A stretch of DNA of 64,000 nt, taken from contig PBUB01000008.1 of NCBI GenBank assembly GCA_002729885.1, forward strand, positions 1 through 64,000, read 5' to 3'. The notes under the pieces are model-generated. The model was not told the DNA's origin. It did no database searches and saw only the letters and a program-made list of their open reading frames with translations. The position numbers and the translations under genes are program-made. The DNA comes from Spirochaetaceae bacterium (GTDB lineage Bacteria > Spirochaetota > Leptospiria > Leptospirales > Leptonemataceae). Shown here in pieces: positions 1 through 7,939 of this stretch. The number at the start of each line of letters is the position of its first letter. Positions within the stretch are counted from its first letter, which is position 1.

Positions 1-611
1 AGCTTTTTTCCTTTCCGCCAGTTGCTCTCAAAGGTGACCAGGACGGCCACTTCGCTCCAGATGTACTGGAATGCCTGATAGAAATTGTGCAGCGATTCGG
101 TAAAGATTCGTCCATTCGGCACATGAATCAATCGTCCGGTACTTTGCTCTGCATGGACCCAGTTACCTACCTCAAGCAGCGTAAATTGAAAGATCCGTTG
201 ATCAATTACATCTCCGATTTCATCGCCTATCTGAACTCGGTCTCCCAGGCGAAAGGGCCGGCGCCAGATAATGAAAAGCCAGGCGGCAAAGTTTTTGAGC
301 ACATCCTGCAGAGCGATAGCTAACCCTGCGGAGAGCAGGCCCAGATAGGTAATCACCGCCTGGAAGCCCTGAAACCAGATCCTCCCGACAATTAGAAAAA
401 CCAGCGCCAGGGCCACATAGCGAGAAACACGGGTCCAGCGATAGGTGTATTCCGGGGTTTTTCTTTTTCGGAGAGCTATTCTCAGTACCAGCCGGCGAAT
501 GGCTTCTATTAATAGTATGACTACCAGAGAGAGAAACAGTCGGGTCTGAGTCGCTTCCGAGAGTCCGAATATCTGCTGTAAAAGCGAGGTGATTTCCCTG
601 AGCTGTTCCAA
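1..611 (-). CDS. MscS-family mechanosensitive channel (3' part beyond the window)
   Basis: Reading the reverse strand from about 690 towards 1 gives an open frame with the typical MscS core. There are three hydrophobic helices, roughly residues 23-43, 64-80 and 84-115 if counted from the TTG at 611. A pore-lining stretch (GLAIALQDVLKNFAAW) runs into RPFRLGDRVQIGDEIG, which begins the conserved beta domain. The product would be an inner-membrane channel that opens under osmotic down-shock. The frame runs off the left edge, so the C-terminus is not visible. No ATG or GTG lies between the upstream in-frame stop (about 690) and the TM region. TTG at 611 is my choice, CTG at 665 is possible, and neither has a strong ribosome binding site. 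It is divergent from the amidohydrolase gene. Family assignment is secure; the exact start is not. Confidence 0.82.
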   Translation of the reverse strand, partial: MEQLREITSLLQQIFGLSEATQTRLFLSLVVILLIEAIRRLVLRIALRKRKTPEYTYRWTRVSRYVALALVFLIVGRIWFQGFQAVITYLGLLSAGLAIALQDVLKNFAAWLFIIWRRPFRLGDRVQIGDEIGDVIDQRIFQFTLLEVGNWVHAEQSTGRLIHVPNGRIFTESLHNFYQAFQYIWSEVAVLVTFESNWRKGKK

Positions 612-842
612 GGCTGCAATCCAGAAAGGGCCATCCGAAAACCAATCCGAATGAATCTCTCCCAGGGGAGACGTCCCGCAGTCGTCCGTCTATCCATTTT
701 CCGGAAGCGGCTGAAGGAAGAGCCTTTCCGGCCACTGCACGGCTGACCAGGGCTGACCGGGATATCTGGCTTCCGTAGCGATCGTTACAAAAAAGTGATG
801 GATTTCAACAGACGCCATGTTACATTGCGCCCGGGGGAAAAT

Positions 843-2600
843 ATGAGTTTGGATATAAAAATCAAGGGCGGGACCATTGTAGATGGATCCGGCAAAGAGT
901 CATTCAAAGGCGATATCGGAATTAAAGACGGAAAGATTGTATCGGTGGGCAAGGTAGATGAATCTGCCAGTCAAACCATCGATGCAGACGGAGCTCTGGT
1001 CACGCCAGGGTTTGTAGATCTACATACACATTATGACGGTCAGGTGAGCTGGGATGAAGTGCTTATGCCTTCTGTGAATCACGGCACTACCACTGTGGTC
1101 ATGGGCTCCTGTGGCGTGGGCTTTGCACCTGTTAAGAAAGCCGATCGCAACAAGCTGATCGACTTGATGGAAGGCGTGGAAGACATTCCCGGCGCTGCTC
1201 TGGCTCAGGGCATTAACTGGCAATGGGAGACATTTCCGGAGTACATGGATGCTCTGGATAAGATGCCTCATACCATCGATTTTGCAGCGCAGATTCCGCA
1301 CGATGCGCTACGAGTTTATACTATGGGCGAGCGAGCCCTGGAACAGAAGCCAGCCACAGAAGATGATATCAAAAAGATGCAGCAATTTGTGCGCGAAGCC
1401 ATGGAGGCTGGTGCAGCGGGTTTGACCACAGGCCGTTCCGATGTGCATCGCAGCGCCTCCGGCAACTGGACTCCAGCTTCCGAAGCTACCATGGAAGAGC
1501 TGGTAGGTCTGGCCAGTGCATTCAAAGGCATGAACTACGGAGTGCTTCAGGCTGTGTCTGACTTCGATATGGAGCGGACTCACGATGACTTCGATAAAGA
1601 GTTTGAATTCCTGGAGAAATTCGCCGCAGCCAGTGGTAGACCATTCTCGCTTTCATTGAATCAAAGGGACTTCTGGCCGGATCTCTGGAAGCGAATTCTA
1701 CAGAAGGGCGAAGAAGCCAGCAAGAAAGGTATCGATTTTCACTTTCAGGTAGCTCCTCGTGCAATCGGTGTTAATCTGGGATTGCAGTGTACGTTCCATC
1801 CTTTCATGGGAAAACCCAGCTACAAGGCGATCAGCCATCTCCCTCTAAAAGAAAGAGTAGAGAAGATGAAGGATCCGGAGCTCAAGCGAAAGATCATCGA
1901 AGAGGCTTCGGAACAACTGGCAGGCGACGGAACACCTGTGCCTCCTCTGGCAGACAAGTTTCTGGCAGCCATCGAACAGCTCTCTTTCAAGCTATTTGAG
2001 CTGGGCGAAGATCCGGACTACGAGCAGCCTCTGGAAAAAAGCCTGGGTGCCAAAGCGAAAGGCATGGGCATGGCACCGCTGGATCTGGTGTACGACACAA
2101 TGCTCAAAAACGATGGGAAGGCTCTAATCTACTTTCCCATCTATAACTATACCGAGTTTAGCTACGACAATGTACATACCATGCTGGAGCATCCGCAATC
2201 CCTCTTTGGCCTGTCCGACAGCGGCGCTCATGTTGGCACCGTATGCGATGGTAGCTTTCCCACTTATTTTTTGAGCTACTGGACCAGAGATCGGGCCAGA
2301 GGAAAAATCCCACTGGAAAGAGCGGTTCAGATGCTTACCAGCGATAATGCGCGCCACATGGGTTATTCAGACCGAGGTCTCATTCAGGCAGGCAAAAAAG
2401 CAGATATCAACATCATCGATTACGATAATCTGAGCCTTAAAGCGCCTCGTATGATTCAGGATCTTCCAGGAGGAGGGCAGCGACTGATGCAGGAAGTGCA
2501 TGGCTATCGTGCTACCCTGGTTTCTGGACAGGTGGTTCTGGAAAACGATAAGGTCACGGATGCCAGACCAGGTAGAATTGTGCGAAGTTCAAAGATGTAA
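843..2600 (+). CDS. N-acyl-D-amino-acid deacylase family amidohydrolase
   Basis: A 585-residue cytoplasmic metal-dependent amidohydrolase of the D-aminoacylase/dihydroorotase-like group. The N-terminal beta-sandwich strand pattern (residues 4-50) leads into the metal-binding HTH motif at 61-63 within [19 protein letters not shown] segment with the family's conserved Cys follows at about residue 90. A late SDSGAH segment (near residue 460) supplies the catalytic Asp. Family members remove acyl groups from N-acyl-D-amino acids or cleave related cyclic amides; the substrate cannot be read from the sequence. The ATG at 843 is preceded at good spacing by GGGGGA, so I prefer it to the upstream GTG at 795. 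It stands alone, divergent from the channel gene, with no pathway partner beside it. Confidence 0.88.
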   Translation: MSLDIKIKGGTIVDGSGKESFKGDIGIKDGKIVSVGKVDESASQTIDADGALVTPGFVDLHTHYDGQVSWDEVLMPSVNHGTTTVVMGSCGVGFAPVKKADRNKLIDLMEGVEDIPGAALAQGINWQWETFPEYMDALDKMPHTIDFAAQIPHDALRVYTMGERALEQKPATEDDIKKMQQFVREAMEAGAAGLTTGRSDVHRSASGNWTPASEATMEELVGLASAFKGMNYGVLQAVSDFDMERTHDDFDKEFEFLEKFAAASGRPFSLSLNQRDFWPDLWKRILQKGEEASKKGIDFHFQVAPRAIGVNLGLQCTFHPFMGKPSYKAISHLPLKERVEKMKDPELKRKIIEEASEQLAGDGTPVPPLADKFLAAIEQLSFKLFELGEDPDYEQPLEKSLGAKAKGMGMAPLDLVYDTMLKNDGKALIYFPIYNYTEFSYDNVHTMLEHPQSLFGLSDSGAHVGTVCDGSFPTYFLSYWTRDRARGKIPLERAVQMLTSDNARHMGYSDRGLIQAGKKADINIIDYDNLSLKAPRMIQDLPGGGQRLMQEVHGYRATLVSGQVVLENDKVTDARPGRIVRSSKM

Positions 2601-2821
2601 TCCACCGGGAATGATTCTTGTGGAGTGTTGTAGCGATTCTCTGCTTTGCCGGTTAGAGTCTGTGCAAGGGTAGCATTGCTCCGGCTGATGTATTCAGATA
2701 CGGCTACAGGGGCTAGGTATTCCATTTGCGCGGCCCCTGTTGCGATCTCTGGATATTACTATCACCGGAATGGGCTGATAAAACGGTTGCCATCCGCTCT
2801 CTGTATGAACGGATGATTGTT

Positions 2822-3148
2822 ATGTTCAGGAGAGTGACGAAAGCAGTTCAGGTAACGGTTCTAGCTACTGCAGTAGGTCTTAGCAGTGGTGGATGTATGA
2901 GCGCCACTACGGGCGGATTAATCTGTTACAACAGTGCAAGCGGTTGTAAAGGAAATGAGATGCAAATGCTGGTTACCGTACCGCTGGGCATTGCCATGGA
3001 CGCGGGACTCGTCTATCTGATGCTTCACTCTGGCTCGCCCTCCGTATACGCAATCGGTCAAATTTACGGTGGAATTAATCTGGCCATAGTCGCCTATGTG
3101 CTGGTGATTGCACCTTTCGCAATCATGGATGAATTGAGCGAGGATTGA
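2822..3148 (+). CDS. Small putative lipoprotein with two membrane segments
   Basis: A protein of about 108 residues that I do not recognise. It opens with a basic start (MFRRVTK) and a hydrophobic stretch ending in SSGGC, a plausible lipobox with the Cys near residue 25. Two further hydrophobic segments follow (VTVPLGIAMDAGLVYLMLH and NLAIVAYVLVIAPFAIMD), then an acidic tail. This layout recalls small YceK-like lipoproteins that have a Cys-containing loop followed by two TM helices. That resemblance is only an impression. ATG 2813 is an equally possible start. The stop is 5 bases from the convergent stop of the next lipoprotein gene. Confidence 0.6.
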   Translation: MFRRVTKAVQVTVLATAVGLSSGGCMSATTGGLICYNSASGCKGNEMQMLVTVPLGIAMDAGLVYLMLHSGSPSVYAIGQIYGGINLAIVAYVLVIAPFAIMDELSED

Positions 3149-3153
3149 GCTCT

Positions 3154-3474
3154 TTATTGCTTCCTCACTTTGATAACTTTTATTCCTTTGCGACCGGCAC
3201 ACTGGCTTTCCTGGTAATAGTATCGAACGCAGTTGAAGAGCCAGGCATCTTCTAGATTCTGAAGCACAGGATCCGGGTTTGTCACAAGAGGATCCAGAGC
3301 TTGCTTTTGAAGATATAGCTCACAGCTCGGAAAAAGATCCTGTTCTGCCTCGATGTGGCACGCCTTTTCCGCAGAATGCAACTCATAGTTATTGCTATTA
3401 CAAGAGACGATAAAGGAAAACAGGACTATCAGGATCGAAAGTGGCGAACTGAAGTTTTTGGCTTTAGAAATCAC
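3154..3474 (-). CDS. Small Cys-containing lipoprotein
   Basis: A protein of about 106 residues, read from GTG at 3474. Residues 1-24 form a signal peptide with a basic N-region and hydrophobic core. The lipobox FIVSC places the lipidated Cys at 25. The mature part is short, charged and contains four more Cys, spaced as in small disulphide-stabilised secreted domains, with a Lys-rich C-terminus. It probably sits in the inner or outer membrane facing the periplasm. I do not recognise the family. It is convergent with the preceding gene. Confidence 0.62.
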   Translation of the reverse strand: MISKAKNFSSPLSILIVLFSFIVSCNSNNYELHSAEKACHIEAEQDLFPSCELYLQKQALDPLVTNPDPVLQNLEDAWLFNCVRYYYQESQCAGRKGIKVIKVRKQ

Positions 3475-3565
3475 TGTTTTTGAATTTCACTATTCAGATA
3501 ATAAAGAAAAGCGCTGGTTTACACGGGTAAGAGAGTCGTCAGGATCACCCCGATCAACGAAATGG

Positions 3566-4282
3566 TCAATCCTGAATCTGCTTGCCGGCGGCTGCTTTAC
3601 CGTAATGAAAAAGCCCTGCGGTCATAAGCATCAGGCCGATGGTCCTCACAGGAACAATCATTCCCATCCCGAACAGCAGAACTCCGATAAATAGCAGACT
3701 CGGCCAGGTCTTCTTTTGTCCAGAGCGAATTGATTCTATCATCAGAAGGAAGAATCCGACTGTGAGGATCAATCCTGATAGTACCAGAGGAATGCTTACC
3801 CGTAAATCACCGAAAACGAAGGGTCCATCAAAGGCAACCATTGAAGAATCCATACTGGCGGCCACGGGCCACAAAAAAGTCTCGTAATACTGGATTGCAG
3901 CGAAAAGGATTGCGCCTATTTGAGAGATCAATACGCCCGGAGTTCCATAAATCTGGTTTCCGGTATGCAAACGAGCTTCCGATCCATCGGCCCCGGATAA
4001 GCGGGACGAGTGCGAGGCGTTTGAATACTCCGAAGACCCTGAAAACGGCGAAGAAGATTCTGCAGTTCTTTCCCGGTGGATGTAAGGGATGCTTAGAGTA
4101 AGTGTTATGCATCCCAGCAGGCCCAGGATATTCACCGGAATCCAGCCTGCATGCAAAACCGAAGCCGGGAAGCTACCGCTGTTCAGAAGCATGATCCATC
4201 CGGTTCCTACCCACCAGATGGGCAGTACTATCGCCGTAAAAGTGAGAAGTATTGCCGGTGATATTTGGCGGGAGTTGCTCAT
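3566..4282 (-). CDS. Polytopic membrane protein of unknown function
   Basis: About 238 residues with six predicted hydrophobic helices. One pair lies at the N-terminus (ILLTFTAIVLPIWWVG and IPVNILGLLGCITL). A hydrophilic Ser-rich loop of about 45 residues follows, then four helices separated by short loops. No catalytic or transport motif was recognised. The start at 4282 (MSNSRQIS) leaves a short N-terminus before the first helix; ATG 4312 is an alternative. It lies downstream of, and on the same strand as, the NTF2-like gene, so the two may be cotranscribed. The layout, a permease-like helical bundle with no signature residues, does not allow a functional call. Confidence 0.6.
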   Translation of the reverse strand: MSNSRQISPAILLTFTAIVLPIWWVGTGWIMLLNSGSFPASVLHAGWIPVNILGLLGCITLTLSIPYIHRERTAESSSPFSGSSEYSNASHSSRLSGADGSEARLHTGNQIYGTPGVLISQIGAILFAAIQYYETFLWPVAASMDSSMVAFDGPFVFGDLRVSIPLVLSGLILTVGFFLLMIESIRSGQKKTWPSLLFIGVLLFGMGMIVPVRTIGLMLMTAGLFHYGKAAAGKQIQD

Positions 4283-4418
4283 CGGACCATGGCAGGGCGC
4301 CACTGGACTCATGCAACCGGATTCGGAAAACGACTTCCAGGATTGGGTTTCCCTGATCCCAGCCTCCTGGCCGATGCACCGGATTGACTGATCGGTGCCC
4401 GAAGTGTGAGACCAGCGT

Positions 4419-4901
4419 CTATTGAATCCGCTTTCGCTTCATCCAGAGTTTCAATCCGCCCTGGGCTTCTTTGCGAATCTTTCCCTGAACGGCGCCAGAC
4501 CATCCCAGAAAGAGTCCACTTGCACCCAGTGCCATTCGGGCCCACTTCCACAGAGAAAAGCTGTCTTTATGATCTTTGATCTTGCCGTTTTCGAATACGA
4601 ATTTTGCCTGGATTTTGTTTACAATCGTGCGGCCGGTCTTGCTGAAAGGATAGGTGGCTACCCATCGTGCGCTGCCGGTGGATTCGTCGGCCTGAACATC
4701 AGAAAATTCTATCTTTAGATCCGTGGAGCGCTCCAGAAGCATTTTCCACATAGCTCCGACCTCAACCCCTTTCAGGTTTTCGAATACCGGGTCGTAAAAG
4801 GTAGCGTCCGCTGCGTAGCTATCGGCCATGGTCTGGCCATCCTTGTTCTGGAAGGCTGTGTAGAAGTTCTCGATCAGTGCTCTGTTATTTTCTGCGCTCA
4901 T
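4419..4901 (-). CDS. SnoaL/NTF2-like domain protein
   Basis: A 160-residue soluble protein. The first 115 residues have the alpha+beta cone pattern of the nuclear-transport-factor-2-like/SnoaL fold. The N-terminal helix carries NRALIENFYTAFQNKDG, followed by MADSYAADATFYDPVF, the usual polyketide-cyclase-like signature. The C-terminal 40 residues are basic, with a hydrophobic patch (WARMALGASGLFLGW) that could touch the membrane. Family members include ketosteroid-isomerase-like enzymes and many small-molecule binding proteins. The substrate here is unknown. ATG 4901 aligns with the family's usual N-terminus; the upstream ATG at 4955 would add an unrelated leader. It is probably cotranscribed with the downstream membrane protein gene. 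Confidence 0.75.
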   Translation of the reverse strand: MSAENNRALIENFYTAFQNKDGQTMADSYAADATFYDPVFENLKGVEVGAMWKMLLERSTDLKIEFSDVQADESTGSARWVATYPFSKTGRTIVNKIQAKFVFENGKIKDHKDSFSLWKWARMALGASGLFLGWSGAVQGKIRKEAQGGLKLWMKRKRIQ

Positions 4902-4984
4902 GGCCACTGTGTATTGGATGCTCAAATCATGGCAACCTTTATCAGCTCTTTTCAATCCGGGTGATGAGCTTTCCCACTGAAAAC

Positions 4985-5016
4985 AAAAAAAGGCCGACCA
5001 GATGGCCGACCTTTTC
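4985..5016 (-). terminator. Rho-independent terminator of the P83/100 gene
   Basis: On the minus strand the RNA forms a 12-pair stem, AAAAGGUCGGCC with GGUCGGCCUUUU including two G-U pairs, closed by the loop AUCU and running into a U tract. It starts about 30 bases after the stop codon at 5048. Confidence 0.85.
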
Positions 5017-5047
5017 TCTTAGCGGTAGTTACCGCAACATCAACTTT

Positions 5048-6715
5048 CTAGTTGGCCGGAGGAGTGATGGTTTTTAGCAGTTTAAGATCCCCTGCATTGA
5101 AAACCTGAATGGTAGTTGTATCTCCGTTACCGGACTTTCCGGTAAGATAGATTTTCTCACCATAGAAAGTAATATCCGAGTTCTGGCTGATTGGATCTGA
5201 GCTTTTCGCATCCAGAGTCAGATCAGCATTGAATCGACCCAGGAAGTAGGAGTTTCCATCTTTTACGAAGGCGTAAATCTTTCCATCCTTGGTCACCATG
5301 GGAGTTCGCCAGAATACTTCTTCTGCCGACTGGGCCTTTTTCAGAAGATCCTTACCGTTGATTACCACCAGGTTGTGGCTGGAATCATTGTGAGCCGATC
5401 CTTCATATCCGATGACTACAACTGATTCTTCACCCAGTCCTACAAATTCGCGTCCGCAAATGTTTGTGTAAGGACTCTTTTCCAGAGCATCGTCTTTTTT
5501 GGGATCGATGGCCCACAGTTCATTGCTGTAGTGACCGCCTTCAATGTAGCGCAGGATTCGCAGAAACAAAATCTTTTCTGCGATTACGTTCTCGCTTTTG
5601 TCGATCTCTTCCAGGGTTTCGTCTGGTTTGGTGGTATCTGTGGTAGTATTGGTATCGGTAGTAGCTACCTCTTCTTTCCCGTCAGTGGTATCCGTAGTAT
5701 TGGTTGAGTCAGTGGAATCCGTGCTGTCGGTGGTGCTATTATCCGTTGTGTTGTTTGAATCCGTGGAGTCGGTGGAATCCGTAGTGTTGTTGCTGTCTGT
5801 AGAATCTGTAGAATCTGTGGAGTCAGTAGTGCCCTGTTCCAGCTCTTCTTTCTGCTCCTGAACTTCTTTCTGTTCTTCTTCGATCTTGTTGATCTCTTCT
5901 TTGGTTTCTTCTATAGCTTCTTTGTTCTTTTCAGGATCCTTCTGAAGTTCTTCCAGCTTTTTGCCTGTGTCTTCTTTCTTCTTTTGCAGTTCTTCTTCTT
6001 TTTCGTCCAGGCGATCCTTATCTTCTTCTTTTCGATCCTCATCGATCCGATCCATGTCGGTCTTATCATCTTCGTTTATACCGGTTTCTTCTTCCGTGAT
6101 CTCTTCACGGTTTACATCGGTTTCACCGGGACGAACCAGGTTCTTCTTAAGAGGTATGAAAATTTGAGTATTTCCTGACCAGTTGCGAAAAGAGCGGTCG
6201 ATTCCTGCTTTGTCAGGGTCCACCTTGGCCAGCACATCCTCGGAATACTTTCCCTGGTACAGGCTGGCATCGTTTCTGAGCCGCGCATTATAATACACGA
6301 TGTAGCGGGCTACTACAGCTGCATCTTCCAGGTTATATTCGAAGGCTTTGCTCAAATAGCCCTGGAGCACTCGAATAATTGCATTTATGTGTCCAAAGTC
6401 CGCCTGCGGATCGATGGTTACTATGTCTGCACCCAGTCCTTCGGTGGAAGGATCAAATACACGGACGATGGAAATTCCACGCAGGGAGTATTCTCCGTCC
6501 TTCAGGACCTCATCGGCCCCCATAATTCCGGTATTTCTTTCGTATTCGCGAGCGGCAGGGGTGGCTCGTCGATTGGTGCGGTTCTCAAAGTTTACCGCAG
6601 GAACCCGAACTGTATCTTCGGAAACAGCGGGATCCTCAGCCAGAATGGGCTGTACTGCCAGAAAAGTGATGGCAGTGATTAAAAATGTAAGAGCCTGGTT
6701 TTTGAATCTAAGCAT
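5048..6715 (-). CDS. P83/100-family spirochaetal protein
   Basis: A 555-residue exported protein. Residues 1-25 form a signal peptide ending at ILA before EDPAVS. A globular N-terminal domain occupies about 40-195. A long, highly charged Glu/Lys coiled coil fills 203-294 (many KEE, EEDK and LDEKEEE units). A Thr/Ser/Asp repeat region spans 296-364, and a C-terminal beta-rich domain, perhaps propeller-like, spans 375-555. A globular N-domain, central KEEDKxxLD-like helix and folded C-domain is the layout of the Borrelia P83/100 antigen family, found across spirochaetes. Its molecular function is not established; a periplasmic or envelope-associated role is inferred. ATG 6715 has AGGA eight bases upstream; the ORF extension to 6880 lacks a signal sequence. 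Monocistronic, with its own terminator. Confidence 0.78.
   Translation of the reverse strand: MLRFKNQALTFLITAITFLAVQPILAEDPAVSEDTVRVPAVNFENRTNRRATPAAREYERNTGIMGADEVLKDGEYSLRGISIVRVFDPSTEGLGADIVTIDPQADFGHINAIIRVLQGYLSKAFEYNLEDAAVVARYIVYYNARLRNDASLYQGKYSEDVLAKVDPDKAGIDRSFRNWSGNTQIFIPLKKNLVRPGETDVNREEITEEETGINEDDKTDMDRIDEDRKEEDKDRLDEKEEELQKKKEDTGKKLEELQKDPEKNKEAIEETKEEINKIEEEQKEVQEQKEELEQGTTDSTDSTDSTDSNNTTDSTDSTDSNNTTDNSTTDSTDSTDSTNTTDTTDGKEEVATTDTNTTTDTTKPDETLEEIDKSENVIAEKILFLRILRYIEGGHYSNELWAIDPKKDDALEKSPYTNICGREFVGLGEESVVVIGYEGSAHNDSSHNLVVINGKDLLKKAQSAEEVFWRTPMVTKDGKIYAFVKDGNSYFLGRFNADLTLDAKSSDPISQNSDITFYGEKIYLTGKSGNGDTTTIQVFNAGDLKLLKTITPPAN
5624..5830 (-). repeat. TDS-rich codon repeat inside the P83/100 gene
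   Basis: A run of near-identical 9-base units encodes repeated Thr-Asp-Ser blocks interrupted by Asn-Asn-Thr-Thr (protein residues 296-364). The DNA alternates ACTGATTCC-type units with small variations, so copy number may vary between strains. The segment probably forms an extended, flexible linker between the coiled coil and the C-terminal domain. Confidence 0.8.
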
Positions 6716-6859
6716 GGAAGAGTTCCTGAATTTTTGAATGGAGTCTCTTCTATTTTCGGTCCAGGTCAATCGAATTTTCAGCACCCATGCGCAGCAATGT
6801 GCCAAAATCCACTCTGAAGAGCAAAAAAGACCGGAGGGATTTTCTTCAATTATGACAGG

Positions 6860-7130
6860 ATGAAACATCAATTTCCGCATCCGGCCGTGGATTATTGTGA
6901 AGATCCGGAGACGAAAGGTATGGTTTATCTGGATATTCAGGATTTTCGGAAAGCCGGGCAGCCCGGAGGCGGAGGGGCCTTTTCGCCGATTTTTACACCG
7001 GACGGATTTTTCAAAGGTTGGGGGCAGTCATGATGCCATATCAGATTTCCTGCCCGGAATCTCTATCTCAATCCAGGTCCAGCAGCGCTATCAGGATCTC
7101 TTCCGGCCTCTGGATGATCTTCAGCCCTGA
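6860..7130 (+). pseudogene. Possible frameshifted small ORF
   Basis: Two adjacent plus-strand frames each look protein-like. The first runs from ATG 6860 to a stop at 7033 (57 residues, with GMVYLDIQDFRKAG). The second ends at 7130 with ISDFLPGISISIQV and RPLDDLQP. They are offset by one base at a run of five G (7020-7024). Dropping one G joins them into a single 89-residue frame reading FFKGWGSHDAISDFLPG across the join. I do not recognise the product, and the ribosome binding site is weak. This could be a decayed gene, a sequencing or assembly error in the homopolymer, or coincidence. Confidence 0.35.
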
Positions 7131-7349
7131 CAGAGTGTTCATTTCATGAGCATATATCAAACGTGGGAGAAAACCATTGCCTGCACATCATGCCTGACCT
7201 GGCAAAGTAGCAAAACCCGAAAAATATGAGACAATTGTTTGTTTCATCAAAACTATATGATTGCGCTGCAAAGTATTAATGTATATGTACTAATCCAAAT
7301 GAAGGACAATATATCAGTTGGAGTGTTCAAAGAAAGAGCGGAAGATATA
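7131..7349 (+). other. AT-rich intergenic stretch, no gene seen
   Basis: This stretch is clearly more AT-rich than its surroundings, with several poly-A and TATAT tracts around 7150 and 7215-7350. It probably carries the promoter and leader of the downstream recombinase-like gene. A TTG-started extension of that gene back to 7239 is possible, but its codons do not look coding. No tRNA, riboswitch or terminator was recognised. Confidence 0.4.
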
Positions 7350-7934
7350 ATGGAACTATCTTCCGAAAGTCTGCGAAAGATTTATCTGGGTTCATCCGGA
7401 CATCCCTTTCAACTGCTGTTGCGACTGCTCTGGGAAACCGGTCTGCAGGTCCGTGAGGTCGTGGCATTGAAAGTAGGGGATGTGGATCTCAGTAGAAATA
7501 GACTTCGCATAGTTGATACCAGGAATGCATGCATTCGAAGGGGGGATATTGGTTATCGCGGCCGAAGGCATAAAGAAGAACGATCTATTGCACTTCCTAC
7601 CATACTTTTTTATCCGTTGTGCAGATGTACCCAGGGACGATCCACGGATCAGTTCCTTTTCTATTCCCGGGATCCTTTTGCTCCCTGCAGCAGTCGTACT
7701 GTAGAACGTTTTATTCAGGATCTGGGAAAGCGTGTTGCAATCCAGGGCTTGACTGCATCCGCCTTTAGAGATACGTTTATTTTGCATAACCTGCGAAACG
7801 GAACCCCGGCCCATCCTCTTCAGGAGCATCTGGGATTTTTCAACCGGCAGCCATTCAAACGTTATGAGCGCTACCTGGGACTGAGGGAAGGGGCCGTGGA
7901 CTATCCGGCCCTGGCTCTGGAAAAGAGAGCCTAA
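7350..7934 (+). CDS. Catalytic-domain-only tyrosine recombinase homologue, degenerate
   Basis: About 194 residues matching the C-terminal catalytic domain of XerC/XerD/phage integrases. LLRLLWETGLQVREVVALKV carries the first catalytic Arg (R35). SAFRDTFILHNLRNG corresponds to the usual HxLRHTFATHL motif and keeps R140. KRYERYL near the end supplies the candidate nucleophile Y172. Two normal catalytic residues are replaced: the His of HxxR is Ser137, and the His/Trp nine residues before the Tyr is Phe163. The N-terminal DNA-binding core domain is absent. Start at ATG 7350 is preceded by GGAAG; ATG 7299 and TTG 7239 are alternatives. It ends 5 bases before mfd, so it may be cotranscribed with it. 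Strand-exchange activity is doubtful; a DNA-binding or vestigial role is possible. Confidence 0.7.
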   Translation: MELSSESLRKIYLGSSGHPFQLLLRLLWETGLQVREVVALKVGDVDLSRNRLRIVDTRNACIRRGDIGYRGRRHKEERSIALPTILFYPLCRCTQGRSTDQFLFYSRDPFAPCSSRTVERFIQDLGKRVAIQGLTASAFRDTFILHNLRNGTPAHPLQEHLGFFNRQPFKRYERYLGLREGAVDYPALALEKRA

Positions 7935-7939
7935 AACAC

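Noticed and set aside
220-735. 171-residue minus-strand ORF overlapping the MscS gene
   Set aside because: The neighbouring frame encodes unmistakable MscS motifs; this frame shows no recognisable fold.
2504-2725. 73-residue minus-strand ORF after the amidohydrolase gene
   Set aside because: Mostly antisense to the end of that gene, with no signal sequence or motif.
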